NCBI RefSeq assembly: GCF_013185915.1
Contig: NZ_JAAZUH010000004.1
Coordinates: 124,001 to 188,000, forward strand
Reading direction: 5' to 3'
From: Stenotrophomonas bentonitica
GTDB lineage: Bacteria; Pseudomonadota; Gammaproteobacteria; Xanthomonadales; Xanthomonadaceae
DNA: 64,000 nt
The translations under genes were made by a program, and so were the position numbers. The stretch's first letter is position 1. Each line of letters begins with the position of its first letter. Positions 27,869 to 38,026 of this stretch are shown here, piece after piece. Under the pieces are notes generated by a model, which worked only from the letters and a program-made list of their open reading frames with translations, did no database searches and was not told the origin of the DNA.

Positions 27869-28435
27869 ATGGACGATAGCCCGGATATCACCGTATGGCT
27901 CGATTCGGCCCGCGCGGGCGACCGCGCCTCGCTGGATCGGGTGCTGACCCTGCTGTACCAGGAACTGCACAGCATGGCCCGGCGCCAACTGGCGGGGCAG
28001 CAGGGGCGCACGCTTGATGCGACCTCGCTGGTGCACGAGTCCTACCTGAAACTGCTCGGGGCACGCGGTGCGGCGCGCTTCGAGGACCGCGCGCATTTCT
28101 TCGCCTATGCGGCCTCGGCGATGCGCAGCGTGGTGGTGGATTACGCGCGCAACCGGCTGGCGCGCAAGCGCGGCGGCGACCTCAAGCGGGTGGCGGAAAT
28201 TCCCGAGAACAGCAGCAGCGGCGTACGCCTGGACGAAGACCTGCTGGCGCTGGACGTGGCGCTGGCGCGGCTGCAGGCGGTGGACAACCACCTGGCCAAG
28301 GTGGTGGAGCTGCGCTACTTCGCCGGGCTGTCCGAACAGGAGATCGCCGACCTGTGCCAGCGCTCGGAGCGCAGCATCCGGCGCGACTGGCAGAAGGCAC
28401 GGATGTTCCTGCTGGCCTCGGTCCGCGAGGACTGA
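27869..28435 (+). CDS. ECF-type RNA polymerase sigma factor
   Basis: 188 residues of the ECF group often found beside serine/threonine kinases. Region 2 carries LLYQELHSMARRQLAG and ATSLVHESYLKLLG, and region 4 reads VVELRYFAGLSEQEIADLCQRSERSIRRDWQ with a helix-turn-helix. The start follows a GGGG-rich ribosome site. Its stop is one base from the kinase gene start, so the two are translationally linked. No anti-sigma gene of the usual type is present; the kinase may take that role. Confidence 0.88.
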   Translation: MDDSPDITVWLDSARAGDRASLDRVLTLLYQELHSMARRQLAGQQGRTLDATSLVHESYLKLLGARGAARFEDRAHFFAYAASAMRSVVVDYARNRLARKRGGDLKRVAEIPENSSSGVRLDEDLLALDVALARLQAVDNHLAKVVELRYFAGLSEQEIADLCQRSERSIRRDWQKARMFLLASVRED

Positions 28436-28436
28436 G

Positions 28437-31280
28437 ATGGACGCCGCGCGCTGGCGGCAGCTGTCTTCGCTGCTGGATCAGTTGCTGGAAATGCCCCACG
28501 ACCAGCGCAGCGCGCGGCTGGCGCAGCTGCGTGCGGTCGACGCGACGCTGGCCGACGACCTGGAACGGCTGCTCGCACACGAGCAGGAAAGCCAGGACTT
28601 CATGGCCCAGCCGCTGTGGACGGCGGCGCCCGAAGACAGTCGCGCCGGTACCCACATCGGGCCGTACCAGCTGCTGCGCCAGCTCGGCGAAGGCGGCATG
28701 GGCGAGGTCTGGCTGGCCGAGCGCGCCGACGGCCTGTACCAGCGCCAGGTGGCGTTGAAGCTGCTGCGCAGCGGCTATGCGGACCCCGGGCTGCGCCAGC
28801 GCTTCAGCCGCGAACGCGAGATCCTGGCGCGCCTGCAGCACCCGCACCTGGCGCAGTTGCTGGACGCCGGCGTGGACCTGCAGGGCCAGCCGTATCTCGC
28901 GCTGGCCTACGTGGAAGGCGAGCCGATCACCGATTACTGCCAGCGCCTGCAGCTGCCGCTGGAGCGCCGCCTGCAGTTGATGCTGCAGGTGTGCGCGGTG
29001 GTCAGCCATGCGCATGCCAACCTGATCGTGCATCGCGACCTGAAACCTTCCAACATCCTGGTCACCGCCGAAGGCGAGGTGAAGCTGCTGGACTTCGGCA
29101 TCGCCAAGCTGCTGGCCGGCGACGAACTGCCTGCCAACGCCGCGCATCCGCCGACCGAAGCGCGCGCGTTCACCCTGCACTACGCCGCGCCCGAGCAGGT
29201 GCGCGGCGAACCGGTGACCACGCTGACCGATGTGTACTCGCTGGGCGTGGTGCTGTTCGAGGTGATCACCGGCCGCAAGCCGTACCGCCTGCGCCGGCAC
29301 AGCGATGCCGAGTGGGAGCGCTCGATCCTGGAGGTGGAAGCGCCGCGCGCCTCCAGCGTGCTGCTGCGTGGCGACGGCAGCGATGCCGGCGTCACGCCGG
29401 CCACGCGGCGGCTGGCCCGTCGATTGCGCGGCGACCTCGACACGGTGCTGCTCAAGGCCCTGCAGAAGGATCCCGCGCAGCGCTATGCCTCGGTGGAGGC
29501 GTTGGCCCAGGACCTGCAGCGCTTCCTTGAAGGCCGCCCGATCCAGGCGCGCCCGCAGCGCTCGCTGTACCGCCTGCGCAAGTACCTGGGCCGGCATCGC
29601 TGGGGCGTGGCGTTGGCGCTGGTGGCGGTGCTGGCGCTGGTCGCGCTGGCGGCACTGGCGCTGTGGCAGATGCAGCAGGCGCGGCGCGAGATCGCGCGCG
29701 CGCAGGCCATGCAGGACTTCACCATCGGCCTGTTCGACCGCGCCGCCAGCGTGCGCCACGGCAGTTTCGACGTGCGCCAGCTGCTGGCCACCGGGCAGCA
29801 GCGGGGCGAGGCCGAGCTGGCCGACCAGCCGCTGCCGCTGGCCGACCTGGAAGGGGTGATCGGGCGGCTGCGGATCGGCATGGGCGATTACGCGCTGGCA
29901 CTGGAAACCCTGGACCGCCAGCGTGCGCTGCTGGAGCGGGTCAAGGACGTGCCGCCGGGGCTGCAGCTGGAAGCGGTGACCCAGCGCGGCCGCGCGCTGC
30001 GGATGCTGGGGCGCTCGCGCGAGTGCGTGGCCCACCTGCTGCCGATGCAGGGGCTGGCGGAGGAGCAGCGCGAGGTGCTGCCTACCCTGGTGGCCGAATA
30101 CCACGCACAACTGGGACGCTGCCAGCAGTTGCTGGGGTACCGCGACGAAGCGCGGGAAGCCTTCCAGCAGGCGTTGGCACTGCGCCGCGACGTGTCACAC
30201 GACGCCACCGGCACCGCCGAAAGCCTGGCCGACCTGGCCGCGCTGGAAAATGACGAAGGCAATGCGCCGGCCGCGTTGGCCGGGTACCGCCAAGCGCTGC
30301 AACTGCTGCAGGCCCGAACCACCGACCGCCACCCGCAACTGGTCACGCTGCGTCGCCACCTGGGTGAGACGCTGGCCGCGCAGGGCGACCTCGACGGTGC
30401 CGAACAGGCACTTCGGGCGGCCTCGGCCGATGCGGTGCTGCTGTACGGTGCAGACCATCCCGAAACCCTGAGCATCCGCCGCCTGCGCGCAACGCTTGCG
30501 ATGCAGCGCGGCGACCTCGCACAGGCGGGAGAGGCGTTGCAGGAGGTGCACCGGCTCACCCGCAAGGCGCTGGGTGAACAGCACCGCGACACCGGCCAGA
30601 CCTGGCATGCGCTGGGCCGGGTGGCGCTGGAACAGGGAGACAGCGCTACGGCAGTGGATGACCTGGCGCGGGCGGTCGCGATCTGGCGGCAACCGGACTG
30701 CATCGGGCTGCTGCCGCAGGGGCTGTTCGACTACGCCAACGCGCTGGCCGACAGCGGCCGCTGGCAGGACGCGCTGGCCGCGCTTCGCGAGAGCCGCCAA
30801 TGGCAGGCGGCACAACGCGGTGACGACGATCCGGACGTGCAGCGGGCCGATCGGCGGATGGCCGAGATCATCGGCGAGCACGTCGATCCCTGGCAGGCCG
30901 GCGAGCGGCTGGCCGGGCTGATGCGCCAGTCCGCGCGCGGTGGTCCGGACGCGCGCCTGCAGCAGCAGGCAGTGCAGCTGGCATGGGGGCGCAACCTGAT
31001 CCGCATGCAGCAGCCCGCGGAGGCGCAGCGCGTGCTGCAGCCGCTGGTGGCCGGCGAGGCGATGGACCCGCGCAACGTGCACCTGCGCTGGCTGGCCCGG
31101 TCCGCGCTGGGCCAGCTGGACTGTGAGCGGTCCCCGGCTCGGGGGCGCGAGACCCTTCTGGGCCTGCAGGCCGAGGTCCGCCAGCAGCGGCCGCAGGGAG
31201 GTCGGGTTCCGCGCCAGATCGAACGCGCCTTGAAAGCCTGCCAGCCTGAACGGCAATCGCGCGCCACAGCGGCGAATTAA
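28437..31280 (+). CDS. Membrane Ser/Thr protein kinase with TPR-rich C-terminus
   Basis: 947 residues. The kinase domain spans about 75-365: glycine loop LGEGGMGEVW, Lys108 in VALKLL, Asp201 in IVHRDLKPSN and Asp219 in LLDFGIAKL, so it looks active. A single membrane segment lies about 385-408. The remaining 540 residues are helical repeats of TPR type (for example LADLAALENDEGNAPAALAG) facing the periplasm, a likely protein- or peptide-sensing surface. Coupling with the upstream ECF sigma gene suggests sigma activity is regulated by phosphorylation. Confidence 0.88.
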   Translation: MDAARWRQLSSLLDQLLEMPHDQRSARLAQLRAVDATLADDLERLLAHEQESQDFMAQPLWTAAPEDSRAGTHIGPYQLLRQLGEGGMGEVWLAERADGLYQRQVALKLLRSGYADPGLRQRFSREREILARLQHPHLAQLLDAGVDLQGQPYLALAYVEGEPITDYCQRLQLPLERRLQLMLQVCAVVSHAHANLIVHRDLKPSNILVTAEGEVKLLDFGIAKLLAGDELPANAAHPPTEARAFTLHYAAPEQVRGEPVTTLTDVYSLGVVLFEVITGRKPYRLRRHSDAEWERSILEVEAPRASSVLLRGDGSDAGVTPATRRLARRLRGDLDTVLLKALQKDPAQRYASVEALAQDLQRFLEGRPIQARPQRSLYRLRKYLGRHRWGVALALVAVLALVALAALALWQMQQARREIARAQAMQDFTIGLFDRAASVRHGSFDVRQLLATGQQRGEAELADQPLPLADLEGVIGRLRIGMGDYALALETLDRQRALLERVKDVPPGLQLEAVTQRGRALRMLGRSRECVAHLLPMQGLAEEQREVLPTLVAEYHAQLGRCQQLLGYRDEAREAFQQALALRRDVSHDATGTAESLADLAALENDEGNAPAALAGYRQALQLLQARTTDRHPQLVTLRRHLGETLAAQGDLDGAEQALRAASADAVLLYGADHPETLSIRRLRATLAMQRGDLAQAGEALQEVHRLTRKALGEQHRDTGQTWHALGRVALEQGDSATAVDDLARAVAIWRQPDCIGLLPQGLFDYANALADSGRWQDALAALRESRQWQAAQRGDDDPDVQRADRRMAEIIGEHVDPWQAGERLAGLMRQSARGGPDARLQQQAVQLAWGRNLIRMQQPAEAQRVLQPLVAGEAMDPRNVHLRWLARSALGQLDCERSPARGRETLLGLQAEVRQQRPQGGRVPRQIERALKACQPERQSRATAAN

Positions 31281-31328
31281 CGCGGGCATGCCTATGATGG
31301 CCGGCCCTTTCCTGCCATCGCTGCCTGC

Positions 31329-32930
31329 ATGCAACGACGCGACTTCATCCGCAACGCTTCCCTGGCCCTGGCGGCCATTGGTTTCCCCGCGCTGCCGGCC
31401 TGCGCCGCTGCGGGCGGCCAGGTCGGCCTGCGCCGGCTCGGCGAGCCGCAGCCGTTCGACTTCGCGATCCTCAAGGGCCAGGCGCGCGCGCTGTCCGAGG
31501 CCGCCTACAAGACCCATCGGCGCACCCTGCCGGGGCCGCTGGAGGCGTTGGACTGGGACCAGTACCAGTCGATCCGCTACCGCCAGGACCACGCGCTGTG
31601 GGCCGACCAGCCCGGCCGATTCCAGGCCAAGTTCTTCCACCTGGGCCTGTATTTCCATTCGCCGGTACGCATGTTCGACGTGGTCGACGGCAAGGCGCAG
31701 GAACTGGCCTATGACCCGGCCGCGTTCGACTACGGCAGCAGCGGCCTGAAGAACGGCCACCTGCCAGCCGACCTGGGCTTTGCCGGGTTCCGCCTCAATA
31801 CCCGCCAGGACACCGACCGCGACTTCGCCGCGTTCCTGGGCGCCAGCTACTTCCGCGCGGTGGGCAAGGAGGGCCAGTACGGCCAGTCCGCGCGTGGCCT
31901 GGCGATCGACACCGGCATGGACCGCCCGGAGGAATTCCCGGACTTCATCGCCTACTTCCTCGAGCAGCCGGCCAAGGACTCCAACACCCTGGTGGTGTAC
32001 GCGCTGCTGGACTCGCCCAGCGTGGCCGGCGCGTACCGCTTCGCGATCACCAACGGCGACGTGCTGCTGATGGACGTGGACGTGGCTCTGTATCCGCGCA
32101 AGGCGATCGAGCGCCTGGGCATCGCACCGTGCACCAGCATGTACCAGGTGGGCGAGAACGACCGCCGCATGGCCTGGGACTGGCGACCGGAGATCCATGA
32201 CACCGACGGCCTGTCGATGTGGACCGGCGCCGGCGAATGGATCTGGCGGCCGCTGTCCAACCCGCGCCAGCTGCGCTTCAACATGTTCGTGGACAACAAC
32301 CCGCGCGGGTTCGGCCTGCTGCAGCGCGACCGCAACTTCGACCATTACCAGGACGACGGCGTGTTCTACGAGAAGCGCCCGTGCCTGTGGGTGGAGCCGA
32401 AGGGGCAGTGGGGCAAGGGCTCGGTCCAGCTGGTGGAGATTCCCACCGTGGACGAGACCTTCGACAACATCGTGGCGTTCTGGAACCCGGAAGCGAAGCC
32501 GCAGCCGGGCCAGGAAATGCTGATCGGCTACCGCCTGTACTGGGGCGCCGAGCCGCCGGCACGCCCGCCGCTGGCCCAGGCCGTGGCCACACGCACCGGC
32601 TTGGGCGGGGTGATCGGCAAGAAGCGCGAGCGCTTCTCGTGGCGCTTCGCGGTCGACTTCCAGGGCGGCGAACTGGCGTCCCTGATCGACAAGGGCGAAG
32701 TAGAAGCCGTAGTGCAGACCAGCCGCGGCACCACCGAGATCGTCTCGGCCCGCCCGCTGCGCGAGATCAAGGGCTACCGCGCCATGTTCGACCTGGTCCC
32801 GCCCGATGAGAGCACCGACCAGATCGACATCCGCCTGTACCTCCGCAGCGGTGGAAAAACACTGACCGAAACCTGGCTGTACCAATACAACCCACCGCCG
32901 GCCGGTGCACCGGAACGCACGTTGTATTGA
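31329..32930 (+). CDS. opgD: Glucans biosynthesis protein D (periplasmic)
   Basis: 533 residues with a Tat signal (QRRDFIRNASLALAA). The MdoG/OpgD fold covers the whole mature protein, with typical stretches such as FDFAILKGQARALSEAAY, DQYQSIRYR and GPSV-like TWLYQYNPP near the C-terminus. OpgD shapes osmoregulated periplasmic glucans; recent work on the family indicates a glucanase activity. No opgH or opgG lies beside it. It starts 49 bases after the kinase gene. Confidence 0.92.
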   Translation: MQRRDFIRNASLALAAIGFPALPACAAAGGQVGLRRLGEPQPFDFAILKGQARALSEAAYKTHRRTLPGPLEALDWDQYQSIRYRQDHALWADQPGRFQAKFFHLGLYFHSPVRMFDVVDGKAQELAYDPAAFDYGSSGLKNGHLPADLGFAGFRLNTRQDTDRDFAAFLGASYFRAVGKEGQYGQSARGLAIDTGMDRPEEFPDFIAYFLEQPAKDSNTLVVYALLDSPSVAGAYRFAITNGDVLLMDVDVALYPRKAIERLGIAPCTSMYQVGENDRRMAWDWRPEIHDTDGLSMWTGAGEWIWRPLSNPRQLRFNMFVDNNPRGFGLLQRDRNFDHYQDDGVFYEKRPCLWVEPKGQWGKGSVQLVEIPTVDETFDNIVAFWNPEAKPQPGQEMLIGYRLYWGAEPPARPPLAQAVATRTGLGGVIGKKRERFSWRFAVDFQGGELASLIDKGEVEAVVQTSRGTTEIVSARPLREIKGYRAMFDLVPPDESTDQIDIRLYLRSGGKTLTETWLYQYNPPPAGAPERTLY

Positions 32931-33551
32931 TTACAACGGCAATTGGGATTGGGCGGGTTCGATCCTGCTCTCGCCGCGCGTGATCTTCTTGAACTCCGCG
33001 CGGCTCACCGACACGTAGCGTTCGTTGCCGCCGATCTCCACCTGCGGGCCGTCCTGTACCGCGTGGCCGTGTTCGTCCACGCGTACGGTCATGGTGGCCT
33101 TCTTGCCGCTGTGGCAGATGGTCTTGATCTCCTGCATCTCGTCGGCCCAGGCCAGCAGGTACTGGCTGCCTTCGAACAGCTCGCCGCGGAAGTCGGTGCG
33201 CAAGCCGTAGCAGAGCACCGGGATGCGCAGCTGGTCGACCACCTCGCTGAGCTGCCAGACCTGGCTGCGGCTCAGGAACTGCGCTTCGTCCACCAGCACG
33301 CACCCCAGCGGCCCTTGGGTGGCCAGGTCGTCCCGGATCAGCCGCTCAAGATCGGTTTCGCGGTCGAAGGCCACGCCGTCGGCCTTCAGGCCGATCCGCG
33401 AAGCCACCACGCCACGCCCGGCCCGGTCGTCCAGGCGCGGGGTCAGGATCGCCACGCGCATGCCGCGCTCGCGGTAGTTGTGCGCCGACTGCAGCAGCGT
33501 GGTGGTCTTGCCGGCGTTCATCGCCGAATAGTAGAAATAGAGCTTGGCCAT
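32931..33551 (-). CDS. tdk: Thymidine kinase
   Basis: 206 residues of the type II (bacterial) thymidine kinase family. The P-loop SAMNAGKTT (9-17), the DEAQF motif and the lasso-region sequence [15 protein letters not shown] are all present. It phosphorylates thymidine for salvage into dTMP. The zinc-finger cysteines seen in many type II enzymes are reduced to CYG and CHSG positions here, as in other gammaproteobacteria. It converges on opgD with no gap. Confidence 0.95.
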   Translation of the reverse strand: MAKLYFYYSAMNAGKTTTLLQSAHNYRERGMRVAILTPRLDDRAGRGVVASRIGLKADGVAFDRETDLERLIRDDLATQGPLGCVLVDEAQFLSRSQVWQLSEVVDQLRIPVLCYGLRTDFRGELFEGSQYLLAWADEMQEIKTICHSGKKATMTVRVDEHGHAVQDGPQVEIGGNERYVSVSRAEFKKITRGESRIEPAQSQLPL

Positions 33552-33653
33552 GGGCCCATTCTATCCGGCGCCCGGGCGGGGTGAGGAGCATGAACGGGTT
33601 CGCCGGGCCGCAGCCGCCCCGGACCGCTACAATGCCGTTCCCACGGAGAAGGC

Positions 33654-35630
33654 ATGCACGGTCTCAATCCCCCCCAGCAAGCGGCAGTGATGCACTGCGA
33701 AGGTCCCCTGCTGGTGCTGGCCGGCGCCGGCAGTGGCAAGACGCGCGTGATCGTGGAAAAGATCGCGCAGCTGATCGGCAGCCGGCGTTATCCGGCCAAG
33801 CGCATCGCGGCGATCACCTTCACCAACAAGTCCGCCAAGGAAATGCGCGAGCGCGTGGCCAAGCGGCTGCGCGGCGGCGATGCGGACGAGGTGACCATCT
33901 GCACCTTCCATGCGCTGGGCCTGAAATTCCTGCAGATCGAACATGCGGCGGTCGGGCTCAAGCGCGGCTTTTCGATCTTCGACGCCGACGATTCCACCTC
34001 GCAGGTCAAAGACCTGATGTACGGCGCCAAGCCGGACGACATCGAGGACGTGAAGAACCTGATCTCGCGCGCGAAGAACGCCGGGCTCTCGCCCGAGCAG
34101 GCGATGCAGGCCGCGCGCAGTAACCGCGAGAAGGAAGCGGCCAGCGTCTACGAGCGCTACCAGCTGCGCCTGACCGCGTTCAACGCGGTGGACTTCGACG
34201 ACCTGATCCGGCTGCCGGTGCAGGTGCTGGAAGAGAATCCGGACATCGCCCTGGCCTGGCGCGAGCGGATCGGCTACCTGCTGGTCGACGAATGCCAGGA
34301 CACCAACGACGCGCAGTACCGGCTGCTCAGGCAGCTGGCCGGCAGCGCGGGCAACTTCACCTGCGTGGGCGACGACGACCAGTCCATCTACGCCTGGCGC
34401 GGTGCCAACCCGGAAAACCTGCAGCAGATGGGGCGCGACTATCCCGCGCTGGAGATCATCAAGCTGGAGCAGAACTACCGCTGTTCCAACCGCGTACTGC
34501 GCGCGGCCAATGCGCTGATCGCCAACAACCCGCACGAGCACCTGAAGAAGCTCTGGAGCGACCAGGCCGACGGCGAGCGCATCCGCGTGTGGGAGTGCCG
34601 CAACAGCGAACACGAGGCTGAGAAGGTCGCTGCCGAGATCGCGTACATCGCACAGACGAAGCAGGTGCCGTGGAGCGATTTCTGCATCCTGTTCCGCGGC
34701 AACTTCCAGTCGCGCCCGCTGGAAAAGGCGTTGCAGCTCGTGCGCGTGCCGTACCACATCACCGGTGGCACCGCGTTCCTGAAGCGGCAGGAAGTAAAGG
34801 ACACGCTGTCGTGGCTGCGGCTGCTGGTGAACCCCGATGACGACACCGCGTTCATGCGCGCGGTGCAGTCGCCCAAGCGCGAAGTGGGCGCCGGCACGCT
34901 GGCCAAGCTCGCTGAACTTGCGTCGGAGAAGGACCTGCCGATGGCGCACGCGGCCGAGGCGATCGGTGCGCTGGCGCAGCTGCCGCCGCGCGCGGCCAAC
35001 GGCCTGAGCCGCTTCACCGACATCCTGCGCGACCTGCGCGCGGAGATGCCCAAGCTGAGCTCGGGTGACCTGGTGCGGCGGCTGGTCAAGGACTCGGGAC
35101 TGGTTTCCGAACTGCGCGGCGCGTGCAAGGAAGAGTCGGTGTACCAGCGCCGGCTGGCCAACCTGGAAGAGCTGGCGCAGTGGTTCGAAGGCGGCCCGCG
35201 TGGCGCCTCCACCGCCGACCTGGCGGCGCAGCTGGCGTTGCTGTCGCGCAACGACAAGGACGACGGCGGCAACCAGGTGCGCATGATGACCCTGCATGCG
35301 TCCAAGGGCCTGGAGTTCCCGTATGTGTTCATCGTCGGCTGCGAGGACGGCGTGCTGCCGCACCAGGTGAGCCTGGATGAAGGCAACCTGCAGGAAGAGC
35401 GGCGGCTGCTGTACGTGGGCATCACCCGCGCGAAGATCCAGTTGTGGATGAGCCACAGCAAGCTGACCCGAAAGTTCGGCGAGCACGTGCGGCTCAAGCC
35501 CAGCCGGTTCTTCGATGAGATTCCGGCCGAGGAAATGCAGCGCGATGGTGCAGATCCGGTGGCCGATGCGGCGCGCAAGAAGGAGCGGGCGAGTGCGGGG
35601 TTGGCGGCGATCCAGGCGTTGTTTGATTGA
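33654..35630 (+). CDS. rep: ATP-dependent DNA helicase Rep
   Basis: 658 residues of the UvrD/Rep superfamily 1 helicases. Motif I is AGAGSGKT, motif II LLVDECQDTND, motif III GDDDQSIYAWRGA, motif IV QNYRCSNRVL, motif V LHASKGLEF and motif VI YVGITRA. Rep removes protein roadblocks ahead of replication forks. Overall length and the lack of a long C-terminal tail favour Rep rather than UvrD. A SMAG element starts 6 bases after the stop. Confidence 0.95.
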   Translation: MHGLNPPQQAAVMHCEGPLLVLAGAGSGKTRVIVEKIAQLIGSRRYPAKRIAAITFTNKSAKEMRERVAKRLRGGDADEVTICTFHALGLKFLQIEHAAVGLKRGFSIFDADDSTSQVKDLMYGAKPDDIEDVKNLISRAKNAGLSPEQAMQAARSNREKEAASVYERYQLRLTAFNAVDFDDLIRLPVQVLEENPDIALAWRERIGYLLVDECQDTNDAQYRLLRQLAGSAGNFTCVGDDDQSIYAWRGANPENLQQMGRDYPALEIIKLEQNYRCSNRVLRAANALIANNPHEHLKKLWSDQADGERIRVWECRNSEHEAEKVAAEIAYIAQTKQVPWSDFCILFRGNFQSRPLEKALQLVRVPYHITGGTAFLKRQEVKDTLSWLRLLVNPDDDTAFMRAVQSPKREVGAGTLAKLAELASEKDLPMAHAAEAIGALAQLPPRAANGLSRFTDILRDLRAEMPKLSSGDLVRRLVKDSGLVSELRGACKEESVYQRRLANLEELAQWFEGGPRGASTADLAAQLALLSRNDKDDGGNQVRMMTLHASKGLEFPYVFIVGCEDGVLPHQVSLDEGNLQEERRLLYVGITRAKIQLWMSHSKLTRKFGEHVRLKPSRFFDEIPAEEMQRDGADPVADAARKKERASAGLAAIQALFD

Positions 35631-35635
35631 TCCTT

Positions 35636-35657
35636 GACACGCATGGCGTGTCACTAC
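35636..35657. repeat. SMAG element, GACACGCC subclass (inverted)
   Basis: GACACGCATGGCGTGTCACT then AC, directly after rep and 36 bases before the GNAT gene start. Confidence 0.9.
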
Positions 35658-35692
35658 GCACAATCGGGCTGTCCCTCCTGAGCGGTAGCCGT

Positions 35693-36235
35693 ATGTCCAC
35701 ATTGATCCAGACCGAACGCCTGCACCTGCGCCTGATGGATCCGGACCGGGACGCGGCCGACATGCTGGCCCTGCTCAACGAGCCGGGCTTCATCCGCAAC
35801 ATCGCCGACCGCAAGGTGCGCACGCTGGCGCAGGCACGCGATTACACCGCTGAGCGGGTGCTGGGCAGCTACACGCTCAACGGGTTTGGGATGTACGCGA
35901 TCGTCCGCCGCAGTGACGGTGCATGGCTGGGCAATGCCGGGCTGGTGCGTCGTGCCGAATTGCCGGGGCCGGACATCGGCTATGCGCTGCGGGCCGAATT
36001 CGAAGGGCAGGGTTACGCGCTGGAAGCCGCGCGCGGGGTGCAGCATTACGCACGCGACGTGCTCGGATACCCGGAACTGTTCGGCATCGTCGCCCCGCAC
36101 AACGATCGTTCCGCAGCATTGCTGCGCAAGCTGGGGATGGAGGCGCGCGGTACGCTGCATTTGCCGCCGCCGGTGGATGAGCAGGTATTGGTGTTCGCGA
36201 CGCCGGGTGCGGCGATGGTCCCGGGTTCGCCGTAA
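35693..36235 (+). CDS. GNAT-family N-acetyltransferase (RimJ/RimL type)
   Basis: 180 residues. It opens with the RimJ-like TERLHLRLMDPDRDAADML, followed by the acetyl-CoA region IGYALRAEFEGQGYALEAARG and ending with NDRSAALLRKLGMEARG. It should acetylate an amino group of a protein, peptide or small molecule; the substrate is not evident. The ATG is chosen because the family N-terminus starts there. It is flanked by SMAG repeats on both sides. Confidence 0.85.
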   Translation: MSTLIQTERLHLRLMDPDRDAADMLALLNEPGFIRNIADRKVRTLAQARDYTAERVLGSYTLNGFGMYAIVRRSDGAWLGNAGLVRRAELPGPDIGYALRAEFEGQGYALEAARGVQHYARDVLGYPELFGIVAPHNDRSAALLRKLGMEARGTLHLPPPVDEQVLVFATPGAAMVPGSP

Positions 36236-36244
36236 ATCCCGTGG

Positions 36245-36318
36245 GACACGCATGGCGTGTCGCTACGCGACCTCGCCCCGTCGTCGCCATGCCCGCGTAG
36301 AGACACGCCATGCGTGTC
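36245..36318. repeat. Inverted pair of SMAG elements, GACACGCC subclass
   Basis: Inverted copy 36245-36266 and forward copy 36297-36318, separated by 30 bases, between the convergent GNAT and yceH genes. Both show GCG before TAG (CGCGTAG on the appropriate strand). Confidence 0.9.
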
Positions 36319-36328
36319 CCTCGCAATC

Positions 36329-36991
36329 TCAATCGCCCAGCTGCGCCCGCAATTCCGCCATCTGCTCCTGCAGCGTCGCCACGACGGTCTCCAGCTCCTG
36401 CACGCGCGCTTCCAATGCCGCGTTGCCACCCCCGCTGCCACCCGGCGCGCCCTTGTACGCCTCCGCCAGCGCTTCAACATCCACCGGCCCGCACAGCAGG
36501 TGCATGTAGCGGTCTTCGCGCTGCCCGCCGGCGCGCGGCACCTGCACCGCCAGGCCGCGCTGGATCATGCGCTCCACGTGGTGGCGGACTTCGTCGGCGT
36601 CCTGGAACTGGAACTGGCGCTCGCTGCGGGTCTGCAGCTCGTTCACCGTCTGCGGGCCCCGCAGCAGCAACAGGCCCAGGATTGCCAGCTGCTGCCGGGT
36701 CAGGTCCAGCGCGGTGGCGGTGCGGTGCTCGAACCGCTCGGCACGCGAGGAGAACTGCTGCCGCGCCAGGCCCAGCGTCTCCAGCTGGCGCAGCGCGTGG
36801 TGCACGTCTCCAGCCGACAGCTGCATCACCGGCTCGCGCGCGGTCTTCTGGTTGGCCGCCACCTGGGTGGCATTCACGGTCAGCGGGTAAGCGTCCGGCG
36901 TGGTGGCTTCCTTCTCGATCAGGCAGCCCAACGCGCGGGCCTGGGCCGCGCTGAGCACGGGGAGGGCGGGGGTCTGGGTGTCGTCGGTCAT
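36329..36991 (-). CDS. yceH: YceH-family (DUF480) protein
   Basis: 220 residues. Two winged-helix repeats typical of YceH are visible: [24 protein letters not shown] and [22 protein letters not shown]. The C-terminal helix ([20 protein letters not shown]) is a coiled coil. Its cellular role is unknown in general. The start follows from the conserved N-terminus; the longer upstream open frame is antisense to the phosphatase gene and not coding. Confidence 0.88.
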   Translation of the reverse strand: MTDDTQTPALPVLSAAQARALGCLIEKEATTPDAYPLTVNATQVAANQKTAREPVMQLSAGDVHHALRQLETLGLARQQFSSRAERFEHRTATALDLTRQQLAILGLLLLRGPQTVNELQTRSERQFQFQDADEVRHHVERMIQRGLAVQVPRAGGQREDRYMHLLCGPVDVEALAEAYKGAPGGSGGGNAALEARVQELETVVATLQEQMAELRAQLGD

Positions 36992-37102
36992 GGCAGCGCT
37001 CCGGGGGCTTTCTGGGGCGTGCAGCATAGCCGAGCCCCGCCGAAGGCATGAACGCAGGCGGCCAAGCCGGTAAACTGGCGCCACTCCGTTCTGGTGATCC
37101 CC

Positions 37103-38026
37103 ATGCGTCGCAACGCTGTTTCCCTGTCCGTGCTTGCCTGTGCCGTGATCGCGCTCGGCGCGTGCAAGCGCACCGAAGCCCCCGCTGATGCGGCGGCCCC
37201 GGCCCCCGCTGCGGCCGCTGCCGCCCCGGTTGCCAAGGGCGATGCCGCCGTCGCAGCCAACGACAACCTCAATGCGGTGCTGTGGATGCAGCGTTCGCAG
37301 GAGTACCGGGCGATCACCGAGCAGACCTACCGCGCCGCCGCCGACCACCTGGACAAGGCGCTCAAGGAAGCCAACTGGGACGCGCTGGTGCCCGAAGAGC
37401 GCGGCAACGCCGCCAAGGGCCTGAAGCCGGCCGTGGTGCTGGACGTGGACGAAACCGTGCTGGACAACTCGCCCTACCAGGCGCGCCTGGTCCGCGACGG
37501 CAATGAATACGACGAAATGACCTGGGACCAGTGGGTCGCCGAGAAGAAGGCCAAGGCCATTCCCGGCGTGGTCGACTTCGCCAAGGCGGCCAACGCCAAG
37601 GGCGTGACCCTGCTGTACATCTCCAACCGCGCCGTGCACCTGAAGGAGGCCACCTTGGCCAACCTGCGCGCCGAAGGCCTGCCGGTCGCCGACGACAGCG
37701 TGTTCCTGGGCCTGGGCACCGTGGTCAAGGACTGCGAGCAGGCTGGCAGCGAGAAGAACTGCCGCCGCCGCCTGGCCGGGCAGAACTACCGCGTGCTGAT
37801 GCAGTTCGGCGACCAGCTCGGCGACTTCGTGGAAGTGACCGCCAACACCAACGAAGGTCGCGACGCCCTGCTGCAGCAGTACCACGACTGGTTCGGCGAG
37901 CGCTGGTGGATGCTGCCCAATCCGACCTACGGCGGCTTCGAGCCGGCCCAGTTCAACAACGACTACACCCAGTCGCGCCAGGCCCGCCACGACGCCAAGC
38001 GCGCCGCGCTGGACTACGCACCGTGA
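37103..38026 (+). CDS. HAD-family acid phosphatase / 5'-nucleotidase, lipoprotein e(P4) type
   Basis: 307 residues. Lipobox ALGAC (Cys21) is followed by an Ala/Pro-rich linker (24-50). The HAD nucleophile motif is [12 protein letters not shown] with Asp114 and Asp116, and [15 protein letters not shown] fits the e(P4)/class B-like family, which dephosphorylates nucleotides at the outer membrane. The ATG is preferred to a GTG three codons upstream. The last four bases overlap the pyrF start (GTGA), so translation of pyrF is probably coupled to it. Confidence 0.88.
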   Translation: MRRNAVSLSVLACAVIALGACKRTEAPADAAAPAPAAAAAAPVAKGDAAVAANDNLNAVLWMQRSQEYRAITEQTYRAAADHLDKALKEANWDALVPEERGNAAKGLKPAVVLDVDETVLDNSPYQARLVRDGNEYDEMTWDQWVAEKKAKAIPGVVDFAKAANAKGVTLLYISNRAVHLKEATLANLRAEGLPVADDSVFLGLGTVVKDCEQAGSEKNCRRRLAGQNYRVLMQFGDQLGDFVEVTANTNEGRDALLQQYHDWFGERWWMLPNPTYGGFEPAQFNNDYTQSRQARHDAKRAALDYAP

